DNA of 64,000 nt from Streptomyces sp. NBC_01288 (GCF_035982055.1 NZ_CP108427.1:1240001-1304000), one strand, 5' to 3'; positions 1 to 10,212 are shown, counted from the stretch's first letter. Made by a program: numbers and translations. Notes: generated by a model not told the origin, from the sequence alone.

Positions 1-1690
1 CGGTGGCGGTGGTGAAGCCGTAGTCGATGTGCACGAGGTAGGAATCGCGCACGTACTTGACCTCGGAGGCTCCGTTGTACGCGCCGTAGTAGTTGGTGTC
101 CTGCTTGTAGTAGTACGCCATCGCGTCGCCGGTGGGGGTGGTGACGTAGTCCAGGTGCCACTTGTAGGCCATGGTGCAGTAGCTGCTGGTGGCCGTGGAG
201 TTGTAGCAGGGGTCGCTGGAGTGGGCGGAGTACACGCGCTCGGAGTCCACCGAGTTCGTCGCGTCATCGCCGGAGGCCCAGCCGGGCAGCTCGTTGCGGC
301 CGAAGTAGTACTTGGTGCCATCCCGCTCCGTGATCACCCAGTACGACGTGTCGTAGGTACCCGATCCGTTCGACGAGCTGGTCACCTTGGTGACCGTCGC
401 ACCGTTGTCGTCGGACAGCTTGTAGGTGGACGTGTCCTTGTCGTAGACGATGGACGTCGACGATCCGTTCAGGGACATCGTCAGGATCGGGCCGTCGTAG
501 CACTCGTCCGGTGTGGTCACCGACCCGGCGCTGCCCTCCGGGGAGTCGGAACAGGGCGTGAACTCCTGTCCCACGAAGGAGTCCTGGGTGGTCCATCCAT
601 CGCCCACCCACGACGACTGGGCCTGAGTATTCGCCGTCTTCCCGTCGACGCTGCCGGAGTCGTAGGACAGCGACGCGTCCGGCGCCAGCGACGTCGTGGC
701 CTCAGGCGAGTCCACCTTGTAGGTGTAGGTGAAGTCGCCCGACGAGCCCGACTGGCCCCAGGAGCCCGCGGACGACAGGGTCGAGGCGTAGTTCCCTCCG
801 GCTCCGCCTTCCTGCCCGGTGGAGTCGGTGGCCGCGATCACGGTGGCCGCGCCGGAGGTCGATGCTGTCTGTGCCGTCGCGGACTTGGAGGCCGCGCCGG
901 TGTAGACAGCCGAAGACGCCGATCCAGCCGCGGCCTGGCTGACGCTGGTGGAGGCGGCGCTCTTGACCGAGCCTGTGCTGCCGAGCGTGAGGTCCGCGGA
1001 TACGGCTGTGTTGTTGGGGTCGTTGAGGGATGTCAGTGGTGTCTGCTTGCGGCACTGGGCGAGTTGAGGGGTTGTGAGTGCGCAGGCGGGCAGTGTCACC
1101 AGTCGCAGCCGGGAGGCGTAGTTGCCGCCGATCGCCTGGCTGAACGCACCGTAGTCCAGGCCCACTGTCACTCGGCCCGAGCCAGATGCACCGGCACCGG
1201 CGCTCTGGCTAATGGCGAGAGACCAGACCGGGCCGGACACACCCAGCCGGGTGGACAGGGGCCGCGACTTCACCGAGACCCCCAGCGTGGTCGGGCCCGC
1301 GTAGGTGCCCTTGCTGGGTGCTACTGCCCGTGCCCAGACCGGTGTTCCCGACGCGGTGGCCTTGGAACCCGTGGTCGCCGAGTGCTTCGGTGCTGCGAGT
1401 TTCAGAGTCCGTGTCTTGGCGGCCGGCCACGCCGTCCGGGTCGGTACGGCTGTATGCCGGGTGGCGCCGGAGAGATGCACGCTCTTGTGCGGAACGGGCT
1501 TCAGGCCGGTGACTGAGCGGCCGAGGTCCGCCTTCGGCTTCGCGTTCGCAGCCGACGTGGTGGCCGTCGTAGTAGGCAGCGCGGTCGCTGTCGATCCAAA
1601 GGCCAGACTCAGGCACAGGGACCAGGCCAGTACCGCGGCCCACCCGACAAGAAGCCTCCCGGCTGTGCGCCGGTATCGCGCCTCTACCAT
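1..1690 (-). CDS. RHS/YD-type secreted protein, N-terminal part (cut by window edge)
   Basis: An open frame runs without a stop from ATG at 1690 down to base 1, about 563 codons, so the C-terminus lies outside the window. The N-terminus has basic residues (VEARYRR) followed by a hydrophobic stretch (LLVGWAAVLAWSLCLSLAF), a Sec signal peptide or anchor. A Ser/Thr/Ala-rich low-complexity region follows. From about residue 300 the sequence matches the entry region of Streptomyces RHS-repeat exoproteins, with SYDSGSVDG, WVGDGW, ITERDGTKYYFGRNELPGW and the motif KWHLDYVTTPTGDAM. RHS proteins of this size are usually wall-associated or polymorphic-toxin carriers, but the toxin end is not visible, so the toxin role is inference. 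A GTG 18 bases upstream (1708) is an alternative start; neither has a strong ribosome site. Confidence 0.8.
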   Translation of the reverse strand, partial: MVEARYRRTAGRLLVGWAAVLAWSLCLSLAFGSTATALPTTTATTSAANAKPKADLGRSVTGLKPVPHKSVHLSGATRHTAVPTRTAWPAAKTRTLKLAAPKHSATTGSKATASGTPVWARAVAPSKGTYAGPTTLGVSVKSRPLSTRLGVSGPVWSLAISQSAGAGASGSGRVTVGLDYGAFSQAIGGNYASRLRLVTLPACALTTPQLAQCRKQTPLTSLNDPNNTAVSADLTLGSTGSVKSAASTSVSQAAAGSASSAVYTGAASKSATAQTASTSGAATVIAATDSTGQEGGAGGNYASTLSSAGSWGQSGSSGDFTYTYKVDSPEATTSLAPDASLSYDSGSVDGKTANTQAQSSWVGDGWTTQDSFVGQEFTPCSDSPEGSAGSVTTPDECYDGPILTMSLNGSSTSIVYDKDTSTYKLSDDNGATVTKVTSSSNGSGTYDTSYWVITERDGTKYYFGRNELPGWASGDDATNSVDSERVYSAHSSDPCYNSTATSSYCTMAYKWHLDYVTTPTGDAMAYYYKQDTNYYGAYNGASEVKYVRDSYLVHIDYGFTTAT

Positions 1691-2152
1691 CCCGCTGTTT
1701 CCACGCACCCGTCTACCGGACACGGCTTCCCCCTCGCCATGACGACATGCCGAAATATCGAACAACCACCTGCACCTATTACTGCTGCGGTGATTACTCC
1801 CCGACGGAAAGAAGTACATGAAGGTTCAATCCAAATGAATAATGAGTTAGGAAAGAACCCGCCCGAGAAGATGGCCAAACTTCAACAGAAGTGGACATCC
1901 ACGGCATGTACACGCCGTGATCTGGGTCACACAACCGCATGTCAGGCCACTAAATCCTCATACGGTGGCGCGATCCGGCCGCCTTCAACGCCACATCCGC
2001 ACCCCGCTCCGCAACGGGTGGGCGTCACAACGGACGAACAAATCCACCGGGGCCATTTTGCGAGATATTGACCCTCGCGCAAGGTCGTTCGGCATAGGTC
2101 GAGGGTAAGCCGTGCGGAATTTCCATCAGCATGAATAAGTGGGGGAAAGAAA
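1691..2152. promoter_or_regulatory. Divergent intergenic region between two exoprotein genes
   Basis: This 462-bp stretch separates two outward-facing secreted-protein genes and is less GC-rich than its flanks. Short open frames in it look like chance frames. TTGACC at 2068-2073 followed by GCATAG at 2092-2097 is a weak candidate promoter for the rightward gene. A 7-bp inverted repeat (2071-2077 with 2100-2106) overlaps it and could bind a regulator. I see no RNA gene or riboswitch here. Confidence 0.4.
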
Positions 2153-5100
2153 ATGCAAAATAATTCGCGGACGTCTCTGCCTCGTTCCTGGGCGCGCCGC
2201 ATGATTGTCGGTACCGCTGCCCTGGCTGTCTCGGGTGCCGTGGGGCTTCCCGGCATCGCTCACGCGGCCACATCGGCGTCTCACGCCGGCGCAGCCGGCC
2301 GGCCTTCGGCCGGCGTTTCCCCGGGGCTGAGTGAGGATCAGGCCCTGGCGAAGGCGCGGGCCTCCGGCAAGCCGGTCCAGGCGACGGCCGCGACGACGGA
2401 CTCCTCCACCCTGACCGCGAACCCGAACGGCACGCTGACGCTCAGACAGACCATCGCCCCGGTGCGCAAACTGGTGCACGGGAGATGGAAGAGCCTGGAT
2501 CCGACGCTCGTGCGTCAAGCGGACGGCACCATCTCCCCCAAGGTGTCGACCAGTTCTTTGACCCTGTCAGGCGGCGCGGACGCCCCGCTGGCCACCATGC
2601 GGGCCGGCGAGGGAACCCTGGCGGTGTCCTTGCCCGCCGCGTTCACGCTGGGAGCACCCTCGCTCTCGGGCGCCACCGCCACTTACCGCAGCGTGCTGCC
2701 TGATGTGGATCTCGCCGTCACCGCGCAGGACACCGGCGGGTTCAGTGAGGTGCTGGTCGTGAAGAACGCCGGCGCCGCGGCGAACCCCGCGCTCAGCGAC
2801 CTGAATCTGTCCACCAAGGCCACCGGAGTGACCCTGGCCAGCGACATGGCCGGTGACATCACCGCCAAGGACCGCCACGGACGCACCGTCTTCTCCGCCA
2901 CCGCCCCCACCATGTGGGACTCCGGCCGTGCCGCCGCGAACACCCCGAAGGTGACCAACCCCCAGACCGGTCAGAGCGTCGATACCCGCACCGGCGACCC
3001 GGTCAGCTCCAGCCCCGCCTCTCCTGGTACAGCGGCCCGTACCACCAGCTTGAAGGCCGCCTACCGCGCCGGGAAGATACGGCTCTCGCCCGACCATCGG
3101 CTGCTGGTGGGCAAGGACACCGTCTACCCCGTCTACATCGACCCCACCTTCGTGCCCTCTGGCCAGACCGACACCGTCCAGGCATGGGCGTTCGTCGACA
3201 GCGAGTGGCCCGACACCGCGTTCTACAAGCCTGCCGCCTCCACTCCCGGTCCCCTGCACGTCGGCTACACCGACTGGACCTCCGACGTCTCCACCAACCG
3301 GGCCCTGTTCCAGACCAGCATCCACAGCAGCGTCTGGGGCGCGGACCCGAGTTCGATCACCTCCAGCATCTCCTTCTACGAGAACTGGTCGGCCTCCTGC
3401 ACCAAGACGGAAGTCGACCTGTGGCACACGGCCTCGATCACCTCCGGCACCACCTGGTCCAACTCGCACAGCTCCAGTGACCCGGACAAGAAGTTCTGGT
3501 TCAGCAAGCTCGACACGCAGACCGCGGCGCATGGCTGGTCCGCCTCCTGTGGTCCTGCGGACGTCACCTTCGACATCAGCTCGCTGATGAAGTCGGCCGC
3601 CGCCGGCAAGTGGTCAAAGGCCACCTTCGGCCTGCGGGCCGCCGACGAGGGCGACGACATGGCCTGGAAGCAGTTCAGCAAGCAGGCCACCATCACCACC
3701 ACCTACGACCACACTCCCAACACCCCGACCACCCTGACCACCAGCCCGGCCACCAGCTGCACCGCCACCACTCCCGCCACCCTGGGTCTGGGCGACGTCA
3801 CCCTGCGCGCCGGAGTGTCCGATCCGGACGGAAGCATCAACAAGCTCACCGCCAACTTCACGCTGAAGAACATGTCCAGCGGCACCACCTACCCGCGCGC
3901 CATCAGCGCCCCCAACGGCACAACGGCCAGTACCCCGTACTCGCACACCAGTACCTCGGGGCCCTTCCAGGCACTCACCGCGAAAACCGAGTTCGCCTGG
4001 TACCTCACCGTCGGCGACGGAGACCTGACCAGCAGTCAGTCGAAGACCTGTCACTTCTACTACGACCCCACCATCCCGGGCGCACCCAGCATCAGTGCCA
4101 TAGCCTCCACCACCAGTCAGTGTCCTGAACTCGCGGACAGTCCCTCGGGGGACAGTCTGTGCACCGTGGGAACGGCCGCCGGCTTCACGTTGACGGACAC
4201 CAACACCAGCTCCGCACCCGGCAGTTACCGCTACCAGCTCAACGGCGGCAATCCGGTCAGCGTCGCCGCCTCTAGCTCCAGCCCCTACACCGCCACCATC
4301 TCGCTGAAGCCGACCACGCAGACCAACGTCCTGACCGTCACCGCAGTCTCCAGCGGCGGGAACATCGGCGACACCGACGACTACCGGTTCATCGCCCAGG
4401 CTCCCGCCACCGCCACCGACGACGACCTCAACGGCGACGGCAACGCCGACCTGCTGACCGTCGGCGGCAAGAACTCCCTGCCCTCAGGACTCTGGCAGGC
4501 CGTCGGCACCGGCAGCGGCAAGGTCGACCCCGTCGCACGCAACGTCGGCATCGACGGCAACGGCATCGACACCACCGAGACCCCTACGTCCTTCGACGGC
4601 ACCCAGGCCATCACCGGCCACTTCTTCACCGGAGCCGGCTTCAACGACGTCCTCGATTACAGCTACAACACTGCCAACGGCGCCATCAGCGGCGAGATCC
4701 TGCGCGGCCAAGGCGACGGCACCGACCTCCAGCCCGTCGACTCCCTCCCCATCACCAACTCCACCGGAGTCTTCGCCCTGACCACCACGACCACCGGCGA
4801 CGGCGACACCACCACCGTCACCACCACCCCGGCCACCTCCATCGCCAGCGGCGGCAACCTGTACAACACCCTCAACGGCTACACCTCCACGGGCTACCCC
4901 GACCTCCTCCTCCTGATCAATGGCTACCTCTACGACGAACCCTCAAACGACGGCCAGGGCATGTACCCCGGAGCCGATCAGGCCATCGAGCTGACCGAGT
5001 ACAACCCGTACTGCCTCGCCCAGAACACCGCGACCACCACCAGCTGCACCACCGACTGGAGCGGTTGGAGCATCACCACCGCCCTCGACGCCAACGGCCT

Positions 5101-7252
5101 ACCAGAACTGTTCGCCCGCGACACCAGCACCGACACCAACGATCCCTCTCACGGCCAGCTCTGGTACCTCAGCCCCGACAACCTCGAGAGCCTCGCCAAC
5201 GGCGCCACCGCCCTCACCTCCGTCGAAGCAGCCACCACCGGCTGGGACTCCGTCAGCCAGCCCACCCTCCAAGCCGCCGACATCAACAACGACAACACAC
5301 CCGACCTGTGGACCATCAGCAGCACCGGCACCGCCACCGCCCATGAGATGACCCTCTCCGGCACCACCGCCACCTGGACGACCCCCACAGGCCAGGCCCT
5401 GACCACAGACACCCACGACTGGCCCCTCAACGACTACAACACCTACGCGGATGCCCCGCTCACCGCGAAGGACGGGGGCACCAGCGCAATCAGCCTCACC
5501 GGCACCAGCGGTGTCACCGCGCCCACCGACGGCCTGTTCGACCCCGACGTCGCCCTCGACTCCACCGACCACGACTACCTGCAGGGCAGCACGGCTGCCC
5601 TGGATCTCACCAAGTCCCTCACCGTGTCCATCTGGGCCGACCCCACCGCCTACGGCGGCGCGGTCCTCTCCCAGACCGGCAGCGCGGATTCAGGAATCCT
5701 GCTGATCCCCACCACGGACGGCTGGCAGTTCAGCCTCAACACCGGTGCGGGCACCGCCTGGAGCTTCGACACCGTCACCGGCGGCACCGTCCACCTCGGC
5801 ACCTGGGCCCACCTGACCGCCACCTACGACAAGACCACCCGCGTAATGAACCTGTACGTCGACGACGTCTTCGTCGCCACCGGCAGCCACACCGCCCCCA
5901 GCACCGGAGCCGGCGGCACCTTCCAGCTCGGCGACGCCTACATCACCTCTGCCCGCACGGACTACTTCACCGGTGAACTCGCCCGCGCACAGACCTGGAC
6001 CGGCGCCGTCGTACCGCCCGCCCAGCCCTACACCCCCGCCGGATACCACCAGGCCGTCACCCCCACCCGCATCCTCGACACCCGCACCAGCAGCGGCCTC
6101 ACCTACACGAGCGGTGTCACCGCCGGCACGAGCACCATCGCGACCGACTCCGTCACCCATCTGAAGATCGCGGGCGACAGCGTCACCACACCCGTCACGG
6201 GCGCACCCACCACGATCCCGGCCTCGGTCACCGCGGTCGCCGTCGACGTGACCGCCACCGCACAGACCGACGGCGGCTACGTCACCACCTACGCCGACGG
6301 CACCCAGCAACCCAAGACCTCATCCACGAACTTCACGGCGTCCACCACCGCAACCGGCTACCAGATCGTCCCCGTCGGCAACGACGGCAAGATCGACCTC
6401 TACACCCACATCAACACCACCGGCGGCACCGCCGCCCTGATCGTGGACGTCACCGGCTACTTCACCAGCGACTCCACCGTCACCGGCGACCAGACCTACA
6501 CACCGCTCACCAGCGCGGTCCGCGCCCTGGACACCCGCGCCAGCATCGCCCACACCAGCCTGACCGCCACCGGAACCGTGGCCGCCGACAAGACCTTCAC
6601 CCTGCAGATCACCGGCCAGAACGGCATCCCCAGCACCGCCACCGCCGTCGCCATCAACCTCGCCGCCGCCGACGCCACCGGCACCGGCTACCTCCAGACC
6701 TACGCCACCGGATACGCACCCACCGCCGCCACCAGCCTCAGCTTCAACAGCGGCAACGCCATCGCCTCACTCTCCGGCGACGTACCCATCGGCACCTCCG
6801 GAACCATCACCATCTCCGTCCACGCCAGCGCCACCGCCGTCCTCGCCGACATCTCCGGCTACTACACCACCAGCACCACCGGCCAGAAATTCCACACCAT
6901 CAACCCCACCCGCCTGGTCGACACCCGCAGCGGCATCGGCGGATCCACCAGCCCCGTCGCCGCCAACAGCACCTACACCCTCAACAGCACCACCACCCAG
7001 CACGTCACCACGGCTACGACTCCCACCATCGCCGCCATGGTCACCATCACCGGCCCCACAGCCGGCGGCAACGCCACCGTCTACCCCACCAGCGTCGGCA
7101 AACCCGCCACCAGCAACATCAACTGGGGTACCGGCGACACCCTCGCCAACCTCACCCTCACCCCCACCGACACCAGCGGATCCATCACCCTCTACAACGA
7201 CAGCACCGGCACCACCGACCTCGTCATCGACTCCAGCGGCTACTACACCTGA
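2153..7252 (+). CDS. Large secreted LamG/FG-GAP multidomain protein
   Basis: This is a 1699-residue exported protein. A Sec signal peptide covers about residues 1-38 (RR, hydrophobic core, AHA-ATS cleavage). Residues about 300-520 look like the DNRLRE-type wall-protein module (YPVYIDPTF, then paired aromatic beta strands and FDISSLMKSAAAG). FG-GAP/VCBS-like calcium loops appear as DLNGDGNADL near 763 and DINNDNTPDL near 1042. A LamG/concanavalin-like domain covers about 1128-1280 (LTVSIWADPT, WAHLTATYD, LYVDD). Three C-terminal repeats of about 120-150 residues begin near 1299, 1446 and 1579 with the core PTRxLDTR or a variant. The front half resembles that of Streptomyces RHS proteins, but no RHS repeats follow. 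A role in surface adhesion or glycan binding is inference. The start follows a GGGGGAAAG ribosome site. Confidence 0.85.
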   Translation: MQNNSRTSLPRSWARRMIVGTAALAVSGAVGLPGIAHAATSASHAGAAGRPSAGVSPGLSEDQALAKARASGKPVQATAATTDSSTLTANPNGTLTLRQTIAPVRKLVHGRWKSLDPTLVRQADGTISPKVSTSSLTLSGGADAPLATMRAGEGTLAVSLPAAFTLGAPSLSGATATYRSVLPDVDLAVTAQDTGGFSEVLVVKNAGAAANPALSDLNLSTKATGVTLASDMAGDITAKDRHGRTVFSATAPTMWDSGRAAANTPKVTNPQTGQSVDTRTGDPVSSSPASPGTAARTTSLKAAYRAGKIRLSPDHRLLVGKDTVYPVYIDPTFVPSGQTDTVQAWAFVDSEWPDTAFYKPAASTPGPLHVGYTDWTSDVSTNRALFQTSIHSSVWGADPSSITSSISFYENWSASCTKTEVDLWHTASITSGTTWSNSHSSSDPDKKFWFSKLDTQTAAHGWSASCGPADVTFDISSLMKSAAAGKWSKATFGLRAADEGDDMAWKQFSKQATITTTYDHTPNTPTTLTTSPATSCTATTPATLGLGDVTLRAGVSDPDGSINKLTANFTLKNMSSGTTYPRAISAPNGTTASTPYSHTSTSGPFQALTAKTEFAWYLTVGDGDLTSSQSKTCHFYYDPTIPGAPSISAIASTTSQCPELADSPSGDSLCTVGTAAGFTLTDTNTSSAPGSYRYQLNGGNPVSVAASSSSPYTATISLKPTTQTNVLTVTAVSSGGNIGDTDDYRFIAQAPATATDDDLNGDGNADLLTVGGKNSLPSGLWQAVGTGSGKVDPVARNVGIDGNGIDTTETPTSFDGTQAITGHFFTGAGFNDVLDYSYNTANGAISGEILRGQGDGTDLQPVDSLPITNSTGVFALTTTTTGDGDTTTVTTTPATSIASGGNLYNTLNGYTSTGYPDLLLLINGYLYDEPSNDGQGMYPGADQAIELTEYNPYCLAQNTATTTSCTTDWSGWSITTALDANGLPELFARDTSTDTNDPSHGQLWYLSPDNLESLANGATALTSVEAATTGWDSVSQPTLQAADINNDNTPDLWTISSTGTATAHEMTLSGTTATWTTPTGQALTTDTHDWPLNDYNTYADAPLTAKDGGTSAISLTGTSGVTAPTDGLFDPDVALDSTDHDYLQGSTAALDLTKSLTVSIWADPTAYGGAVLSQTGSADSGILLIPTTDGWQFSLNTGAGTAWSFDTVTGGTVHLGTWAHLTATYDKTTRVMNLYVDDVFVATGSHTAPSTGAGGTFQLGDAYITSARTDYFTGELARAQTWTGAVVPPAQPYTPAGYHQAVTPTRILDTRTSSGLTYTSGVTAGTSTIATDSVTHLKIAGDSVTTPVTGAPTTIPASVTAVAVDVTATAQTDGGYVTTYADGTQQPKTSSTNFTASTTATGYQIVPVGNDGKIDLYTHINTTGGTAALIVDVTGYFTSDSTVTGDQTYTPLTSAVRALDTRASIAHTSLTATGTVAADKTFTLQITGQNGIPSTATAVAINLAAADATGTGYLQTYATGYAPTAATSLSFNSGNAIASLSGDVPIGTSGTITISVHASATAVLADISGYYTTSTTGQKFHTINPTRLVDTRSGIGGSTSPVAANSTYTLNSTTTQHVTTATTPTIAAMVTITGPTAGGNATVYPTSVGKPATSNINWGTGDTLANLTLTPTDTSGSITLYNDSTGTTDLVIDSSGYYT

Positions 7253-7282
7253 CACACCCGCCACACAGAACCCGCAGGGTCA

Positions 7283-7311
7283 GGGCCGGGCACGCAGCGT
7301 GTGCCCGGCCC
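7283..7311 (+). terminator. Hairpin terminator after LamG protein gene
   Basis: A perfect 11-bp GC stem (7283-7293 with 7301-7311) closes a 7-base loop 30 bases after the stop codon. There is no T-run, as is usual in Streptomyces. Confidence 0.75.
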
Positions 7312-7512
7312 CAGGGGCCAACTGCCAACTAGCCGCGTCGACTTCGAATGCGCCCGGTACGCCGGTACGTCGGAGAGTCAACTCTGAACTTGATCGACTG
7401 ATGTCAGGACAGTTCGACGGGCCGGGCGCGATCTCATCGACCGCCGTACTGCCGGCTCGCGTCTCTTCGCGCTGGGCCTGCGGGAAGGGACGTTGCGACG
7501 CGAGGGAGGTAT

Positions 7513-7818
7513 TCAGTCCAGGGCTTCGACCACTGTCTCTGACACCAACAGCCCTGCCTCCTGGATCCGTTGACGCACGTCTCCGTCGTACAGCCAGGCG
7601 CAAGCCTCGATCGCCGGGTGGAGTTCGGCCAGGATCAACGCCGCACGCTTCGGCACGTGGGTTTCATTCCTCCATGCCGTCGAACACCCATCGATCTCCT
7701 CCTGGAGCCGAAGAAGCGCCTGCTCGTCGAACCCCTCGTTCATACGCAGGGGGATCACGAACCGTGTGGCCGCCTCGTCCAGGCGACTGACCAGGTCTGT
7801 CTCCATGTGTGCCTCCAT
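7513..7818 (-). CDS. Small conserved-type hypothetical protein
   Basis: The product is about 101 residues, mostly alpha-helical and acidic, with no signal peptide or membrane segment (LVSRLDEAATRFV, LRLQEEIDGCST, WLYDGDVRQRIQEAG). I do not recognise the family. The frame is open upstream to 7890, but the real start is probably ATG 7818 or ATG 7806. Each is preceded by GGAGGCACAC because the 12-base block GGAGGCACACAT is tandemly duplicated, so two equal ribosome-site/start pairs exist. The upstream extension is Arg-rich and looks non-native. The gene is separated by 134 bp from the next gene on the same strand. Confidence 0.6.
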   Translation of the reverse strand: MEAHMETDLVSRLDEAATRFVIPLRMNEGFDEQALLRLQEEIDGCSTAWRNETHVPKRAALILAELHPAIEACAWLYDGDVRQRIQEAGLLVSETVVEALD

Positions 7819-7952
7819 GTGTGCCTCCGTCTCGGGCAGTTCGCAGCGCGGTGGGAACCGGCGCCTGCCGACAGTCGACCGGGCCCGCATCGCGCCGGAC
7901 GTGGCCTCGGTCTTTCGGGATCCGGCTTCCTGACCAGCGGCGCCTGACAGGC

Positions 7953-8816
7953 TCAGGAGCCGCGGATGGCTGCCATCACGTGCGGCCAGGCGACCGCTCC
8001 CAGCGCTGCGCCGGCCTCCGGGGTGCCACCGTGGTCAAAGCGAGTGGATGGAGGCGGTGCCACCTCGTCCGGGAAGATGATGCGGTGGCCCGCGTCGATC
8101 CGGGTGATCACCATCGCGTCCCGCCCGGCCGCCGTGCGCCGGTCAGCGAGTTCCTGGGCGAACCGCAGGGACGGCCACATCCTGTCGGCGCCGCCCGCGA
8201 CCAGCACCAGATCGGCGTCGGCCTTCTCGATCGGGATAGCCGCGGCGTCGAGGCGGTCCTCGCATGCTGTGAGACTGGATTCGTACCAGTCGAGCACGGC
8301 GACCGGCCCGTCTGAAGGCTCCGCCGGGAGCCAGGACTCGACATAGGGGACGAAGGGCAGGGGCTGCCCCTGCCAAGTCCAGCTGGATCGATACGGGCGA
8401 TCCCGGCCGTCGTGTCCTGGGCCGACGTTGGCCCAGACGGCCGACGAGGGGGCCAGCGCGATCACAGCATCCGCGCAGTCCGAGAGCGTGGACACCAGCA
8501 ACGCCGCCTCAGCGCCCTTCGAAAGCCCCAGGATGGTGACCCGTTCAGCACCACGCCCGCGCAACAGCCCGGTCGCCTCGACAAGAATCTCCAGCGGAAC
8601 CTCACAGATGCCCGGCGGCTGCCCGGGCCCGCCGAACCACCGAACCGTCGCCGCGATCACACCGGCACGGGCGAAGAGCCGACACCGTTCGCGCTCGATC
8701 CGGCCGCTCGATCCAGACAGCACGAGTACACCCGCATTGCTGCCACGCACGAGCGGCTCAGCGATGAAGCCCGTCCAGGGCTCGGTCAGTTCGAACTCAA
8801 CGATCTCGACGGCCAT
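7953..8816 (-). CDS. BAAT-type acyl-CoA thioesterase/acyltransferase family hydrolase
   Basis: The 287-residue protein has an alpha/beta-hydrolase fold of the bile-acid-CoA:amino-acid acyltransferase C-terminal (BAAT_C) type. The nucleophile elbow is GLSKG with Ser99, followed by Glu103, which is typical of this family. Asp211 (GGADRMW) and His244 (DAGHRI) complete the triad. The N-terminal beta-sandwich domain found in the animal enzymes is missing, as is common in short bacterial members. Substrate is unknown; hydrolysis of an acyl thioester or ester in the cytoplasm is the family expectation. There is no signal peptide. It lies 109 bp downstream of the MFS exporter gene on the same strand and may be co-transcribed with it. 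Confidence 0.8.
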   Translation of the reverse strand: MAVEIVEFELTEPWTGFIAEPLVRGSNAGVLVLSGSSGRIERERCRLFARAGVIAATVRWFGGPGQPPGICEVPLEILVEATGLLRGRGAERVTILGLSKGAEAALLVSTLSDCADAVIALAPSSAVWANVGPGHDGRDRPYRSSWTWQGQPLPFVPYVESWLPAEPSDGPVAVLDWYESSLTACEDRLDAAAIPIEKADADLVLVAGGADRMWPSLRFAQELADRRTAAGRDAMVITRIDAGHRIIFPDEVAPPPSTRFDHGGTPEAGAALGAVAWPHVMAAIRGS

Positions 8817-8925
8817 GCCGGCAACCTAGCCGAGGCCACGATGAGCGAATCAGCAACCCCAAGCCTGTGCTGGGAACTTGAGCAACAGGAACTCATCGTG
8901 ACCGCCGGCGCGGGCCAGCAGTTCG

Positions 8926-10212
8926 CTATGGAGAGTCGGCCGGGGATGGGGCCGATTCCTGAACCGGCTCCCCCGCCGGTGCTGGAATGCCCTGGGCGGA
9001 AGTGCGTGTCGTCTTCCATGGCAGAAGGAGCACGCTCGACAGACACAGCACCCCAGCGATGAGCAGCGCACCACGGACACCCACCGCATCGGCGAGGAGG
9101 CCACCGGCAATCATGAAAACTGCCTGGCACGTCTTCGAGCTGGCCGACCAGGAGGTAGCCACGCGGGACATGAACGCGTCCTGCGTGGCCTCCATGCGGT
9201 AGGTGGTGAACGACGGGTTGAAAACGCCGGCCGCGGACAACAGGCCGAAGTCAACCGCCACGATGGTGAACACGCCGAGAGCACCGGACGGCGCAAGCGG
9301 CAGCAGAATCGTCCAGAGTGTGCGTGCGACGCCGGACAGCAACAGGATCCGGCGCTGCCCCAGACGGCGGGTGAGCGGCGGAGTCAGGCGAGAGCCCAGC
9401 ACACCGCCCAGGCAGGGCAGTCCCAGAGCAAGTCCGTACTGCCACGGTGCGAGGCCAAGGTCACGCAGCATGAGGACGGCCATCAACGGTGACGTCATCA
9501 TGATGGAGCCGCCGAAGAGCAGGGAGTTGCAGAACAACGCACGCAGTCCGGGATGTCGCAGGATGTACTGCCAGCCGACGGCAATGTCGCGGCCCAGGCG
9601 AGGGGCAGCGGCGCGTGCCGTCGGCGCGGGTTCGGGCCGCCGGATACGGCGGATACCGATAGCGGATCCCAGGAAGGACGCGGCATCGACCGCCATCGTC
9701 ACGGTGGGGCCCAGAACACCGACCAGAAACCCGCCGACGGGCGGACCGGCGCTGACGCTGATCCAGTTGGCGGTCTCGAACAGGCTGTTGGCGCGAAGGC
9801 GGTGCTCGGGCAGGACAAGCGCCTTCAGGTGCGCACCGCTCGCCGCGTCGAACGCAACCGCCGCAGCCGTCTGAAGAATGCCCACGGCACACAGGTGGAT
9901 GAAGGTGAGCCCGCCGAAGGCAGCCGCGACCGGAACACTCACCAGTACCGCGCAGCGGACCAGATCGGCAGTGATCATGACAGGTCGTTTGTACCGGTGC
10001 TCGATACGCACACCGAGCGGGAGGGCGATCACCGCACTGGCCACTGCGGAGAAAGCAGTAAGCAGAGAGACCTGAAACGCCGACGAATGCAGCACCAGGA
10101 GGGCGACCAGGGGCAAAGCCCCCATGGCGACGGCACTGCCCGCAGCACTGACCCCGTAGGCACCCCACAACCGTCGGAAGTCCCGCCCGAGCGTGACCTG
10201 CCGCGCCAACAC
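8926..10212 (-). CDS. MFS exporter (EntS-like, 12 TM)
   Basis: The 428-residue membrane protein has about 12 hydrophobic segments. It carries the MFS loop LGVRIEHRYKRPVMI between TM2 and TM3 and the N-terminal pattern FRRLWGAYGVSAAGSAVAM, typical of the MFS_3/enterobactin-exporter-like group. It probably exports a small molecule by proton antiport; the substrate cannot be read from the sequence. The frame starts at GTG 10212, but GGGAGG ends only two bases before it, so TTG 10209 has the better spacing and may be the true start. No regulator is adjacent. Confidence 0.85.
   Translation of the reverse strand: MLARQVTLGRDFRRLWGAYGVSAAGSAVAMGALPLVALLVLHSSAFQVSLLTAFSAVASAVIALPLGVRIEHRYKRPVMITADLVRCAVLVSVPVAAAFGGLTFIHLCAVGILQTAAAVAFDAASGAHLKALVLPEHRLRANSLFETANWISVSAGPPVGGFLVGVLGPTVTMAVDAASFLGSAIGIRRIRRPEPAPTARAAAPRLGRDIAVGWQYILRHPGLRALFCNSLLFGGSIMMTSPLMAVLMLRDLGLAPWQYGLALGLPCLGGVLGSRLTPPLTRRLGQRRILLLSGVARTLWTILLPLAPSGALGVFTIVAVDFGLLSAAGVFNPSFTTYRMEATQDAFMSRVATSWSASSKTCQAVFMIAGGLLADAVGVRGALLIAGVLCLSSVLLLPWKTTRTSAQGIPAPAGEPVQESAPSPADSP

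Noticed and set aside
29..1516. Long rightward frame over the RHS gene
   Set aside because: Val/Gly/Arg-rich shadow of the real leftward gene, which has a signal peptide and RHS-type motifs.
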